A DNA stretch of 53,087 nt from an uncultured Bacilli bacterium (GCA_934176955.1 CAKPOS010000011.1:1-53087), one strand, 5' to 3'. Shown: positions 17,569 to 27,188, counted from the first letter of the stretch. The notes: generated from the letters alone by a model not told the origin. A program made the numbers and translations.

Positions 17569-17787
17569 ATGAAATATGCCCTAGATAGAATAGAAGAAAA
17601 TATAGCTATTTTAGAAAATATACAAACAGGAGAAAAAAGAAAAATAAGTATTTTTAAACTTCCCAAAAACCTTCACGAAGGAATCATTCTTAAAAAGGAA
17701 AATAATACTTACATCATAGATAACCAAGAAGAAGAAAAAAGAAGAAAAGAAATTGAAGAAAAATTTAAAAAATTACGAGGAAACTAA
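17569..17787 (+). CDS. DUF3006 family small protein
   Basis: 72 aa: ALDRIEENIAILENIQTGEK ... LPKNLHEGIILKKENNTYI is the DUF3006 pattern, a small beta domain of unknown function, followed here by a charged helical tail. DUF3006 genes are very often next to ComEC-like MBL genes, as here (2-bp gap). Its last codons belong to a 41-bp sequence repeated at 20097. Confidence 0.85.
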   Translation: MKYALDRIEENIAILENIQTGEKRKISIFKLPKNLHEGIILKKENNTYIIDNQEEEKRRKEIEEKFKKLRGN

Positions 17788-17793
17788 CCCCGT
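17753..17793 (+). repeat. 41-bp perfect direct repeat, copy 1
   Basis: The 41 bases are identical to 20097-20137. This copy covers the last codons of the DUF3006 gene, its stop codon and the left part of its terminator. Flanks differ on both sides. The two copies bracket the 676-aa membrane-protein gene. Confidence 0.95.
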
Positions 17794-17800
17794 CTTTTTT
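17773..17800 (+). terminator. Terminator of ComEC-like/DUF3006 operon
   Basis: ACGAGG-AAACTAA-CCCCGT forms a stem with one A-C mismatch, followed by CTTTTTT on the plus strand. The stem overlaps the DUF3006 stop codon. Confidence 0.7.
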
Positions 17801-17833
17801 ATTTCTTCACCAAACAAAAATTCATTTTTAATT

Positions 17834-19864
17834 CTATTTATTATTTTTTCTTCTCTCATTAGATACAGCAAACAAAATTAATATTATACCAATAATTAAA
17901 ATATATAACCACCAAGGTATAGATAACCAAAAACTACTAGTAACAAGAACTATATTAATAAAGATAAACAACAAATTACTAACTACTAAAGCCTTATCTT
18001 TCAATAAATATCCAACAAAAGATAAGAAAGTTAAAAAAGCAATATAAAGCAAACCATCAACCTTGCTATTATATAAATATATAGCAAAAATATTAATGCC
18101 TATAAATAAAATATATTCAATTAAATCACAACGATTAATATACTTACAAATAATCCTTCTTATCACAATAATTAAATACAAATAACTAACACCAATATTA
18201 ATAAAACTAATATTATTAATAGCCAAATCATAAATCACAAATTTAAACAAAATAAATAGAAAAGTATATATTACAAATAGATATAAATCCTTCTTTTTAA
18301 TAAAATAATAAATAAAATGAATAAAAATAATAACCATAACAAAAATATATTTACTAACATCAAAGGAAAAACTAAATATTTTTACTAAAACAAAACTTAT
18401 CATAAAAATATAAAAGAAACTAATTTTATCAAATAAATTTTTATATAAATTATAGATAATAAATATACACAAAATAAGCAATAAAAAATATAAATTAATG
18501 TTAACAATAATGGAACTAATACTAAAAATAATAAACCAAATAACTTCAGAAACTCTACCCTTGCTCTTACCAATAAAATATATCACTAAACTTAACAGCA
18601 AGAAAATAGAAAATAAATGAGAATACTCAATAGACAATATAAACATACTCAATTCCATAAATATAATAATAATATTTATGACAATATTCTTATTATTTGC
18701 ATACCAATAATATATTAAAGAAATTAAACTATAGATAAATATAGATAAATATAAAGGCATACTACCATTAAAATATAAAGTATATAACATAATAAAATTA
18801 AAAATACTAATAATAATATAACTAGATTGATTAATCCTATCATTAATAATAATATCAATGATAAATATAGATAAATATGCTATTAATAAAATAATTTGCA
18901 ATACTAAAATACTACCTAATACAAAATACAAATTAACCCCCAAACAAATAGCAAACAAAATACCTAATGATGGAGAAATATAATTTTTAATATTTTGTTC
19001 ATTAAAAATAGTAGTAGTTCCTATCAAAAACAAAATAAGAAACAAACAACTAATTCCCTTTTCAAAGAAAAATAAATTATAATAAAAACCAATAATAAAT
19101 ACAAATATATTTATCCCATTAATATATAAATAATTATTTTTCTTATTATATAAATATACCTTAATCTTATACAAAAATATCAATACTAAATTATAAACTT
19201 CAATAACAATCAAAATAATATTAATATCCTTAATAAAAAAGCAACAAAAAAGAATAATACCAATAATATTAAATAGAAAACTAACAATACCTAACACACT
19301 ATTTTTTTGATGAATCGATATCAAATAGTATATAACAAACACTAATAAGGAAGAAAAGCCTAAATACAATAAATTACCCTTTCCATATATAGAAAAATAC
19401 TTTCCAAATAAAGAAAAAAAGCTAATAGCAATTAAAGCAATAGGTATATAAGAAACACCCATATAAAAAAATGTTTTTGCTGTATTAGGTAAATTAAACT
19501 TATTTAAAGCAACAATACTAATACCAAAGAATAAAAATATTGAAGCAAATATTATCATAATTTTAAATATATTTCCCATAATACTCCAAGTACTAGTAAT
19601 AAATATTAAAGCAGAAATAACAATAAGAATAGAACCGACTAAAAAAAACAAATTATTCTCCCTACCATCAAACTTATTTTTAGCTTCACTTGCTTTATTT
19701 GAATCAATTATATTTTTATTATCATTAACAAAATAATTTCTTTGTTTATATAAATCATACCCACATTTAGGACAAAAATTAACTCTCTTACGAATAATTT
19801 CTTTCAAATGATTATTCTCTACTTTCAAAACAATAACGAAAATAATTAAGATTAAGTATAACAT
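17834..19864 (-). CDS. Large polytopic membrane protein with one zinc-knuckle motif
   Basis: 676 aa. After a first TM, residues 32-40 hold FCPKCGYDLY, a half zinc ribbon on the cytosolic side. After a short polar loop come about 18 hydrophobic segments, rich in Ile, Phe, Leu and Tyr. The first paired helices (LVGSILIVISALIFITSTW ... LFFGISIVAL) resemble DUF2157-like membrane proteins. There are no transporter signature motifs. Codons are even more AT-rich than the neighbours. Two identical 41-bp repeats flank the gene, so it looks inserted between a convergent gene pair. Function unknown. Confidence 0.7.
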   Translation of the reverse strand: MLYLILIIFVIVLKVENNHLKEIIRKRVNFCPKCGYDLYKQRNYFVNDNKNIIDSNKASEAKNKFDGRENNLFFLVGSILIVISALIFITSTWSIMGNIFKIMIIFASIFLFFGISIVALNKFNLPNTAKTFFYMGVSYIPIALIAISFFSLFGKYFSIYGKGNLLYLGFSSLLVFVIYYLISIHQKNSVLGIVSFLFNIIGIILFCCFFIKDINIILIVIEVYNLVLIFLYKIKVYLYNKKNNYLYINGINIFVFIIGFYYNLFFFEKGISCLFLILFLIGTTTIFNEQNIKNYISPSLGILFAICLGVNLYFVLGSILVLQIILLIAYLSIFIIDIIINDRINQSSYIIISIFNFIMLYTLYFNGSMPLYLSIFIYSLISLIYYWYANNKNIVINIIIIFMELSMFILSIEYSHLFSIFLLLSLVIYFIGKSKGRVSEVIWFIIFSISSIIVNINLYFLLLILCIFIIYNLYKNLFDKISFFYIFMISFVLVKIFSFSFDVSKYIFVMVIIFIHFIYYFIKKKDLYLFVIYTFLFILFKFVIYDLAINNISFINIGVSYLYLIIVIRRIICKYINRCDLIEYILFIGINIFAIYLYNSKVDGLLYIAFLTFLSFVGYLLKDKALVVSNLLFIFINIVLVTSSFWLSIPWWLYILIIGIILILFAVSNERRKNNK

Positions 19865-20096
19865 TTCACACCTCTATTTTAATATTATCATCTCCTTAAT
19901 CAAAAGTAAATAACTTTTCCATTTCGTTTTTCTAATCAAACAAATTGCATATCATTATATCCATTTAAAATTAAACAAAAAAAAACACCTAAAAATATAG
20001 ATATGTCTTCATGATATTTTACACCTAAAAATCTTTAAAATTCACTTACACAAATATTTAAAATTATATGAAATAATTTATAGAATTTTACAAAAT

Positions 20097-20137
20097 TTGA
20101 AGAAAAATTTAAAAAATTACGAGGAAACTAACCCCGT
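20097..20137 (+). repeat. 41-bp perfect direct repeat, copy 2
   Basis: Identical to 17753-17793 but outside any gene: here the DUF3006 C-terminal codons are a stranded fragment. With the following AAT it forms the perfect-looking hairpin ATTACGAGG/CCCCGTAAT just after the yebC stop, so it also works as a yebC terminator on the minus strand. The gap 19865-20096 shows nothing else. Confidence 0.95.
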
Positions 20138-20144
20138 AATTTTA

Positions 20145-20864
20145 TTATACTTCTAAATTATGATAAACTTCTTGAACATCATCAATATCTTCTAAAGATT
20201 CAATCAAAGAAAGCGCTTTCTCTGTACTCTCTTCATCCATAGAAACATAATTATCTGGAATATAAGTAACTTCTGACATACTAAAATCAGTATATCCTAA
20301 TTTTTCTAATCCCTCTTTAACCAAAAGAAATTGATTAGGTTCAGTTGTAATTTCATAACCATCTTCATGAGAAACAAAATCTTCAATCTCTAACTCTAAA
20401 ACATCTTCCATTAACTTATCTTCATCATAATCATGACTAAGAATAAGAATACCTTTTCTCTTAAATAAATAACTAACAGAACCATCTGTTCCTAAATTTC
20501 CTCCACGTTTAGTTAAAGTACTACGAACAAAAGATGCTGTACGATTTCGATTATCCGTTAAACAATCAATCATAATTGCCATTCCATTAGGACCATATCC
20601 CTCATAGCGAACACTTTCATAATTTTCTCCATTACCCTTTTGTGCTGCTTTATCAATCGCATTTTGAATATTTGACTTAGGCATATTCTCAGCCTTAGCC
20701 TTCTCAATAACCATACGAAGTGCCGCATTATTAGCAGGATCACTATCTCCAGACTTTGCCGCAACATAAATCTCCTTCGCTAACTTAGCAAAAACCTTAC
20801 CACGTTCTGCATCAATAGCCCCCTTCTTTCTCTTTATCGTAGACCACTTACTATGTCCTGACAT
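20145..20864 (-). CDS. yebC: YebC/TACO1 family regulator
   Basis: 239 aa from MSGHSKWSTIKRKKGAIDAE, the family's signature start; the frame is open two codons further upstream, but GAGAGGTGAAG fits this ATG. The three-domain YebC pattern is complete: GGNLGTDGSVSYLF in the middle domain and a C-terminal acidic domain (LESLEDIDDVQEVYHNLEV). YebC proteins act as transcription factors or as translation factors helping ribosomes at proline-rich stretches. Length is normal. Confidence 0.96.
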   Translation of the reverse strand: MSGHSKWSTIKRKKGAIDAERGKVFAKLAKEIYVAAKSGDSDPANNAALRMVIEKAKAENMPKSNIQNAIDKAAQKGNGENYESVRYEGYGPNGMAIMIDCLTDNRNRTASFVRSTLTKRGGNLGTDGSVSYLFKRKGILILSHDYDEDKLMEDVLELEIEDFVSHEDGYEITTEPNQFLLVKEGLEKLGYTDFSMSEVTYIPDNYVSMDEESTEKALSLIESLEDIDDVQEVYHNLEV

Positions 20865-20944
20865 TTTCTTCACCTCTCTTTTTTTATCTATTAATATTTT
20901 AATAATGAATAATCAATAAGTCAACTCTCTTTTCAAAAGATAAA

Positions 20945-20995
20945 AGAAAAATACTTCCCCTCTCTTTAACAAAATTAAAGTTCTCCTTAAGTATT
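20945..20995 (-). terminator. Terminator of the Tad operon
   Basis: AATACTT and AAGTATT enclose an inner CTTTAA/TTAAAG hairpin, followed by TTTTTC on the minus strand, directly after the TadC stop codon. Confidence 0.55.
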
Positions 20996-21706
20996 TTACT
21001 TTGAAACATATTCAAGAAGAACAGGAGCTAAAATAATAACAAGTACCAAAGGAACAAAGAAAAATACTGAAATAATACTAATCTTAATCGGAACCTTACT
21101 AATCAAAGCCTTAACCTCTAACCTTCTCTTCTCCCGCAAATAATCAAGCTGTCCATATAAACTTTGAATAATACTACTTCCATATAAATTAGCTTGTGTT
21201 AACGACAAAATAATATTATTGATTGTATCACTCGGAATAGACGATTGAATATCATTCATTGCCTCTGTCAAACTCTTCCCATAATCAAGTTCTCTCAATA
21301 CCTCTCTAAACTCTGATACTAACATCCCATCATTAGAAGAATTTACCGTTACCTTAAGCGCCTCACTTAAATTTCTCCCTGTCTCCAAAGACAAAGTCAA
21401 AATCTCAAAAAAACTAAGAGCTTCTGTTTCTAAAATAATTTGCCTATCTCGAATCCTCTTATCCACTAAAAAATAAGTAATTCCCCGATAAAAAAGATAA
21501 GTAAACAAAGGAGCTAAAATAAACCCAAGTTTGCTAGTAATAAGAAAAGCTAAGAAAACAAAAACCATCCCGAAAAATCTCAAATTTAAAAACGAATAAA
21601 CATCTAACTTTGTAGAAACACCAAGTAAGTCTATCCTTTTCTTCATTTCCATTATTGTCTTTTCTCTATACAACTTTTTAGAAAAATAATGTTCTTCTCC
21701 TCTCAT
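20996..21706 (-). CDS. tadC: Tad secretion platform protein TadC
   Basis: 236 aa with a GspF/T2SSF domain (about residues 65-190: LETEALSFFEILTLSLETGR and LNDIQSSIPSDTINNIILSL-like helices) and a final TM (IISVFFFVPLVLVIILAPVLL). It sits 3 bp after tadB. TadB and TadC form the inner-membrane platform that the TadA ATPase drives to assemble Flp-type pili. Confidence 0.85.
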   Translation of the reverse strand: MRGEEHYFSKKLYREKTIMEMKKRIDLLGVSTKLDVYSFLNLRFFGMVFVFLAFLITSKLGFILAPLFTYLFYRGITYFLVDKRIRDRQIILETEALSFFEILTLSLETGRNLSEALKVTVNSSNDGMLVSEFREVLRELDYGKSLTEAMNDIQSSIPSDTINNIILSLTQANLYGSSIIQSLYGQLDYLREKRRLEVKALISKVPIKISIISVFFFVPLVLVIILAPVLLEYVSK

Positions 21707-21709
21707 ATC

Positions 21710-22684
21710 TTACACCCTTACTTTCATAATCTTATTAAGTAAATATATATATATAACAAACATTAAAATAATAATACTAAGAATAAAATAACCAAGTCCT
21801 GATGTAAATAATGGCGCAAAATAACTAGGACTAATCACATAAATCACCATAACAAACAAAATAGGAATAACCATAAGAACCTTAACAACTAAACTAGATG
21901 CTGCTGTAGAATTCTTCAAATCACTCTCTAACTTCTTCTTATCAAATAAAGTTCTCTCAATACTAGAAAAAACAGCAACAATATTTCCACCAGTCTTATT
22001 TAATATTGTCAAACTAGTAGCAATATAATTCGCCTCATCTAAAGAAACACGAGAAGCAAACCTTGAAAAAGCAACCTCTGCACTAATTCCATAATTCATA
22101 TCTTGATAAATCTTCCTAAACTCCAAAGAAATAGGCTTAGGCAAATCTCTTGAAGCAATATCAACCGCTTGTAAAGTACTCTTCCCTGCCTTAAAAGCAT
22201 TATTCATAATAATAACCGCTCTAAGCATATCATTCTTAATCTTCTTACTTCTTTTTTTCTTATTCCAAATCATATAAATATCATACAAATAATATCCAAT
22301 AACAAAACTAAACAAAAAACCAATAATCCCTAAATTCTTTCCCTGAATAGCAAAAGAAACAATAATTAAACCAACAAAAATAACCGCAATAATTAATTTA
22401 TTTAAAATAAAGATAACTGCATCTTTACTATCAACAATTCCCTTTTGATTATAACGATTAGCATAATGAATCAAATGAGAATTTTTAGAAAACTTAGAAA
22501 GAAAGTGTAAATACTTAGCACTAATTTGATCAAACAAACTAACATTATTTTCTTCCATAGGAGAAAGGGTATAATTAGCAATCCTCTTCTCAATGACAAA
22601 TCCTCTTATCAAGCGAATGATAAAAAGAAATACCAACAACAAAATGATTCCTAAAACAATTCGTATCATCAAAACACCATTCAT
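21710..22684 (-). CDS. tadB: Tad secretion platform protein TadB
   Basis: 324 aa with an N-terminal TM, two TMs at about 90-135, the GspF-like domain (AVIIMNNAFKAGKSTLQAVD ... MNYGISAEVAFSRFASRV, then ATSLTILNKTGGNI) and C-terminal TMs. The order tadA-tadB-tadC with small gaps is that of Tad loci. It partners TadC. Confidence 0.88.
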   Translation of the reverse strand: MNGVLMIRIVLGIILLLVFLFIIRLIRGFVIEKRIANYTLSPMEENNVSLFDQISAKYLHFLSKFSKNSHLIHYANRYNQKGIVDSKDAVIFILNKLIIAVIFVGLIIVSFAIQGKNLGIIGFLFSFVIGYYLYDIYMIWNKKKRSKKIKNDMLRAVIIMNNAFKAGKSTLQAVDIASRDLPKPISLEFRKIYQDMNYGISAEVAFSRFASRVSLDEANYIATSLTILNKTGGNIVAVFSSIERTLFDKKKLESDLKNSTAASSLVVKVLMVIPILFVMVIYVISPSYFAPLFTSGLGYFILSIIILMFVIYIYLLNKIMKVRV

Positions 22685-22721
22685 CTCTCCACCTCATTTC
22701 CAAATCATCAACACAAAGTAC

Positions 22722-24080
22722 TTATTCAGTAATTTTCCTCTTCTTAAATAAACAATCTACCTCATCAAAACCTTTCCGTTTAATTTTTTCAAAAACAGAA
22801 GGAACACTTCTTGATTGAACAAAATTTCCCAAAGTAGCCCCATCTTCTGCTATACCATTTTGACGATAGCCAAAAATTTCCTTCGTCACAATGTTACCAT
22901 CTTTTAATCCATCAACCTCACTAATACTAGTAATCTTTCTACGACCATCTCCCAAACGATCAATTTGAATAATAATATCAATTGCATTTTCAATATATCC
23001 ACGAACCGCACTAACAGGAATAGCCATTTCATTCATCAAAATCATTGTTTCAAGACGATTTAAAGCATCAACACAACCATTCGCATGTAATGTTGTAATA
23101 GAACCCTCATGCCCAGTATTCATCGCCTGCATCATATCAAATGCCTCTTTTCCACGAACCTCACCTACAATAATCCGATCAGGACGCATTCTAAGAGAAT
23201 TCCGAACCAAATCCCTTATTGTAACCTCTCCTTCTCCTTCATAGTTATTCGCCCTTGTTTCCAAAGAAATCACATGACTTTGCTTTAACCTAAGTTCAGC
23301 AGCATCTTCAATGGTAATAATTCTCTCATTCTTACCAATAAAACCACTCAAAATATTAAGTAAAGTTGTCTTACCAGTACCCGTTCCTCCACTAATCAAA
23401 ATATTTAACTTAGCCTTCACGCAGCACTCTAAAAATATTGCCATATCATTCGTTAAAGCTCCCTTTACTAACAAATCATCAATACTCTCTAAATCCTTAG
23501 CAAATTTTCTTATGGTAAGAACAGGCCCCTTCAAAGACAAAGGAGGAATAACCGCATTCAATCGACTCCCATCTCTAAGCCTAGCATCCACCATCGGATT
23601 AGCTACATCAATCGTCCTCCCAAGAGGTTGCACAATTCTTTGAATCGTTCGAATAATATGCTTCTCATTAATAAAAGAAACACTATCCTCACGAACCACC
23701 TTTCCATCAACCTCAACATAAATTTGATCAGGACCATTCACCATAATCTCAGTAATATGATCATCATTAAGTAAATCTGTAATAGGCCCATATCCATTAA
23801 TTTCATTTTGAATTAAATTAAAAATATAATTTCTCTGTAAATAATCCAAATTATAATTACTAATCGCCTTATCAATCTCATCATTAATATATTGATCCAA
23901 AAGTTTATCCTCAGGAATATTCTCATCAATCAAATTCTGAATAATTGTACTCCTCAAATGATCAAGCAAATTCTTATCCGAAAAAATATCATAATCATCA
24001 ATATCCTCTACCTTCACTAAAGAAGGCTTTACATCAAATTCCTCAATTAGACTCTTCTTGCTCACTTTCCTCTTCCCCAC
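22722..24080 (-). CDS. tadA: Tad pilus assembly ATPase TadA/CpaF
   Basis: 452 aa. It is a secretion ATPase of the CpaF type: Walker A SGGTGTGKTTLLN, the arginine/Asp box IRDLVRNSLRMRPDRIIVGEVRG, the His box TGHEGSITTLHAN, and an N-terminal domain NGPDQIYVEVDGKV. It powers assembly of Flp-type fibres. The start region overlaps tadZ by 38 bp; a GTG at about 24063 with GAGGAAAG is an alternative start. Confidence 0.93.
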   Translation of the reverse strand: MGKRKVSKKSLIEEFDVKPSLVKVEDIDDYDIFSDKNLLDHLRSTIIQNLIDENIPEDKLLDQYINDEIDKAISNYNLDYLQRNYIFNLIQNEINGYGPITDLLNDDHITEIMVNGPDQIYVEVDGKVVREDSVSFINEKHIIRTIQRIVQPLGRTIDVANPMVDARLRDGSRLNAVIPPLSLKGPVLTIRKFAKDLESIDDLLVKGALTNDMAIFLECCVKAKLNILISGGTGTGKTTLLNILSGFIGKNERIITIEDAAELRLKQSHVISLETRANNYEGEGEVTIRDLVRNSLRMRPDRIIVGEVRGKEAFDMMQAMNTGHEGSITTLHANGCVDALNRLETMILMNEMAIPVSAVRGYIENAIDIIIQIDRLGDGRRKITSISEVDGLKDGNIVTKEIFGYRQNGIAEDGATLGNFVQSRSVPSVFEKIKRKGFDEVDCLFKKRKITE

Positions 24081-24831
24081 TTTCTAATAATTTTAATGCA
24101 ATTTTCTTTAATTTTGCAACATCTCCTCCATGAAAACGATTAACACTACGATTTAAAGTAAGAATCTCTCCATTCAAAACATACTTATCAATATTCTTAA
24201 TATAAAAACTATTCCCAATCGTATAATCAATATTACACTTTAAAATATTACGAATATCAAATAAAGATAAATAATCTCTTCCCGTATCCCTAGAACAGTT
24301 TAAAACTACAAAATAATTAGTCTTATCCGTACTTTTAAATATCTGAATTAAATTTCTCATATTCTTTAAATCAATCAAATCATTAGTAACCATAAGAAGA
24401 CTAACATCAACATGATCAAGAATCATTAAATTAACCTCATTCATCAAATGATTCGTATCCACTAATACAACATCATATTCCCTTTTAGCAAATTCAAAAA
24501 TCATCGGAATATACTTAGCCTCTATCTTTAAAGCAGACCTAGGATCCTTTGGACTAGCCAAAACATCAATCCCACTATTATAAGAAGTAACATAATCAAT
24601 TATACTACTATAACGATTATTCGAAATACTATCAATCATCATATAAATATCTTTCTGATTACGAATATCTAACCAAGTAGAAATACCACCACTATAAAAA
24701 TCAGCATCAATAATTAAAACCCGTTTCTTCATCATAAAATATAATCCAGCCAAATTAATCGCCATAGTGGTCTTTCCAACACCACCCTTAACCGAAGAAA
24801 TACTAATAATTTTACCCTTAGAACTTGCCAT
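24043..24831 (-). CDS. tadZ: Tad localisation ATPase TadZ/CpaE (MinD-like)
   Basis: 262 aa, a ParA/MinD-type ATPase: deviant Walker A SVKGGVGKTTMAINLAG, switch I DADFYSGGISTWLD, Walker B YDVVLVDTNHLMNE. It has no N-terminal receiver domain, unlike Caulobacter CpaE. In Tad systems TadZ marks the assembly site. It is directly upstream of, and overlaps, tadA. Confidence 0.88.
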   Translation of the reverse strand: MASSKGKIISISSVKGGVGKTTMAINLAGLYFMMKKRVLIIDADFYSGGISTWLDIRNQKDIYMMIDSISNNRYSSIIDYVTSYNSGIDVLASPKDPRSALKIEAKYIPMIFEFAKREYDVVLVDTNHLMNEVNLMILDHVDVSLLMVTNDLIDLKNMRNLIQIFKSTDKTNYFVVLNCSRDTGRDYLSLFDIRNILKCNIDYTIGNSFYIKNIDKYVLNGEILTLNRSVNRFHGGDVAKLKKIALKLLESGEEESEQEESN

Positions 24832-24843
24832 ATCATCACCCTA

Positions 24844-25215
24844 TTACTTTACCTTTTCTATTCTCTTTTTCCCCTCTATTACACTTCCCTGATACTGAGA
24901 AACAACATCAAAAGTAGAAAAACCAAACAAAGAACTAAACACACCATTCACTTTTTCATGAACAACAATACTTACTTTATCACCATTCCAAACTACCTTA
25001 TGCTCTCCATCATCAAAATTTTTATCTAAAATATCTTCTATAACAGTATTTTTCTCCTCCGTAAGTCCATACTCCAAAGCCAATGTTAAAACATTCTCTT
25101 GTCTATTCTTACACAAAAATACCTTTCCACAATCAATAACAATCACCATAATTCCAATCAAAATAGGAATAATCAAAATAAACAAAACCAAACTCTGACC
25201 CTTATTATTTATCAC
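24844..25215 (-). CDS. TadE/TadG-like pseudopilin, second
   Basis: About 123 aa from GTG 25213-25215, chosen because AAAGGATTG lies 8 nt upstream; the longer frame to 25245 overlaps the previous gene more. The N-terminus INNKGQSLVLFILIIPILIG IMVIVIDCGKVFL is a class III pilin-like segment (polar start, then a hydrophobic helix). The rest is a small extracellular beta domain ending QYQGSVIEGKKRIEKVK. It overlaps tadE by 11 bp. It is a likely minor pseudopilin of the Tad apparatus. Confidence 0.75.
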   Translation of the reverse strand: MINNKGQSLVLFILIIPILIGIMVIVIDCGKVFLCKNRQENVLTLALEYGLTEEKNTVIEDILDKNFDDGEHKVVWNGDKVSIVVHEKVNGVFSSLFGFSTFDVVSQYQGSVIEGKKRIEKVK

Positions 25216-25543
25216 GAGGAACAATCCTTTCCACCTCAACCACACAAGGATTTCCCAAAATCTTATAAAGAAATGGATTAATTAATGTAATATTCTCAGA
25301 AATTTTTATTTTATTATACTTCTCTTCAAAAACAGACTCTTCTATCTTGATTTTCGAATAACTCTTTGCAACCTCTTCAGCACTCTTCCCATTCCTAAGC
25401 AATAAAACAATATCAGTACTTTCTGTTTCTAATTGATTTTTTTTAGCCAAAAGATTTCCAAAATCAACAATAGTAAATAAAATAAGCAGAAATATTGGTA
25501 AAATTAGCACAAACTCTACTAAAGCCTGACCACGACGATTCAT
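25205..25543 (-). CDS. tadE: TadE-like pseudopilin
   Basis: 112 aa. MNRRGQALVEFVLILPIFLL ILFTIVDFG is the classic TadE motif (RGQALVEFALILP), a prepilin-type N-terminus with a conserved Glu. A short exported domain follows. It is the first gene of the Tad operon on the minus strand. No Flp major pilin or prepilin peptidase gene is in the window. Confidence 0.88.
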   Translation of the reverse strand: MNRRGQALVEFVLILPIFLLILFTIVDFGNLLAKKNQLETESTDIVLLLRNGKSAEEVAKSYSKIKIEESVFEEKYNKIKISENITLINPFLYKILGNPCVVEVERIVPRDK

Positions 25544-25637
25544 ACCACATCACACCCAATCCCTATTATCAAATTAATTATAACAAAAACCCTAAAAAAA
25601 AGAAAGATATTTCTTCAAAAAATCTTCCTCTCAAAAA

Positions 25638-26828
25638 TCAACCAGAAATATTTTCAGTATCATTAGCAGAAAAGGGCAACACTTCCCCAATATCCTCCAC
25701 TACACGCACAAATAATTGAAAAGAAACCCCAACCTCATCACCACTCTCTTTTAAGACCTTAATCTCCTCAATTTCCCGAATATAAGGATTATCTCTCCTT
25801 AACTTCTCTTCTACATAAGACATAGCTTTTTTCTCTAAAACATCCTCTGTATATATCTCATCCCGAACATCAGCTTCATACTGCGTTTCTCGAACCATCT
25901 GAATATCTAACATATTAAAAGAAAATAGTACTTTCTTCTTACTTTCAAAAACACGATAACGATGAAAATCAAACAAACCAAAACGTTTACCAAAAAAATA
26001 AAGGGCATAAACTTCTCTTTTCTTTCCCGTCAAATTCGATTCCTGATAAACATAAGGACACCGAAGAGAAACTCGATACCAAATCTCCCCATAAACATTC
26101 CCCTTTGCCATCGTAGGCACTTTCGTATTATTAGGAAGTAAAATTTCCCCAGAAATAATAACATCTCCCTTTTTCACATAATCATTAACAAACTTAACCT
26201 TTTCTCCAACACTCGCATCTATCCTAGTAATTACCGCATTCTTCCGACTAACAATATGTTGATACTGATAAACTTCCTTCTTAGTATTTAATTTTCTTGC
26301 CTCAACACGAACCGTATACTTTGTCCCATATTCAACAATCTCTATCCATTCCAACTTATCCTTATTATTCTTCAAAATATCATTTTCAATTTTCTCTAAC
26401 TCAGCATAATTCTTCTTAAAAGTATACTTACAAATCCCATATTTCTTTAACTCACTAGATAAAAACAAACGAAGTTCCCTATCTTGATGAATAATCTCTA
26501 CTTGACTAACCAAATGAGAGAAAAAAATAATCATCACTAAACCAACTGACATAAACAAAAGCAAAAGAAAATTTTTCTTTACCTTATCCTTAATCCTTCT
26601 CTTTCCCATATAACCAAGAACCTGAATTTCATAAATAGAATGATACTCCAACAACTTCTCATATTCAGAATAATCTAAAATAAGCTCAACTTCTCTCCTC
26701 GACTTTGGAATAACCCGATAAATATGTATCTTTTTCTTTAACACTCTCTTTAAATAACTTTGAACATTATTTCCCACAACAAGAACCCGTATTCGATTAT
26801 CAAATCTTTCCAAATATCGATTTCTCAT
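25638..26828 (-). CDS. yqfD: Sporulation protein YqfD
   Basis: 396 aa, close to the family norm. Visible are the N-terminal cytosolic domain (YLERFDNRIRVLVVGNNVQSYLKRVL, KKKIHIYRV), a TM at about 86-108 (NFLLLLFMSVGLVMIIFFSH), the extracytoplasmic POTRA-like part (SELKKYGICKYTFKK, LEWIEIVEYGTKYTVRVEAR) and the KGNVYGEIWYRVSLRCPY segment. YqfD is made in the mother cell during sporulation under SigE. It pairs with yqfC upstream. Confidence 0.92.
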   Translation of the reverse strand: MRNRYLERFDNRIRVLVVGNNVQSYLKRVLKKKIHIYRVIPKSRREVELILDYSEYEKLLEYHSIYEIQVLGYMGKRRIKDKVKKNFLLLLFMSVGLVMIIFFSHLVSQVEIIHQDRELRLFLSSELKKYGICKYTFKKNYAELEKIENDILKNNKDKLEWIEIVEYGTKYTVRVEARKLNTKKEVYQYQHIVSRKNAVITRIDASVGEKVKFVNDYVKKGDVIISGEILLPNNTKVPTMAKGNVYGEIWYRVSLRCPYVYQESNLTGKKREVYALYFFGKRFGLFDFHRYRVFESKKKVLFSFNMLDIQMVRETQYEADVRDEIYTEDVLEKKAMSYVEEKLRRDNPYIREIEEIKVLKESGDEVGVSFQLFVRVVEDIGEVLPFSANDTENISG

Positions 26829-26867
26829 AACTATTCACCTATCAAAGTCTATGTAAAAAAAACTAAT

Positions 26868-27188
26868 TTATACTTCAACAGAACAGATTTTCCCCTCAAT
26901 CAAAATCTCATCATCCTGCATCTTCGAAACAACCAAATTAGTCCCCATCAAAACACTTTCCCCCCCATCATACCGAACAACAATCCGAGTATCAGAAAAA
27001 TCAACAATTTCCAAATAATTCATAATATGCACCCTATTTTTATCAATAGTAATCCGATATTCCCGATCAACAAAATACCGCTCCATATTTTTAAACAAAC
27101 TCAAAACCATCACCACTATAATATACGAAAAAAATACTGAATAAGTTCCTTCCTTATCAGTACTTTCATCAAACAAACCATTAGTCAA
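26868..27188 (-). CDS. yqfC: Sporulation protein YqfC (YabP family)
   Basis: The YabP/YqfC fold is visible: RITIDKNRVHIMNYLEIVDF ... VSKMQDDEILIEGKICSVEV. A TTG start at 27186-27188 overlaps the previous stop (TTGA), which suggests translational coupling and adds an N-terminal TM. Starting at the internal ATG (MERYFVDREY) would give 72 aa, nearer the soluble family members. I keep the long form with doubt about the start. It is paired with yqfD. Confidence 0.8.
   Translation of the reverse strand: MTNGLFDESTDKEGTYSVFFSYIIVVMVLSLFKNMERYFVDREYRITIDKNRVHIMNYLEIVDFSDTRIVVRYDGGESVLMGTNLVVSKMQDDEILIEGKICSVEV

Noticed and set aside
23311..23643. Plus-strand ORF over tadA
   Set aside because: It is a shadow of the TadA frame and lacks a binding site.
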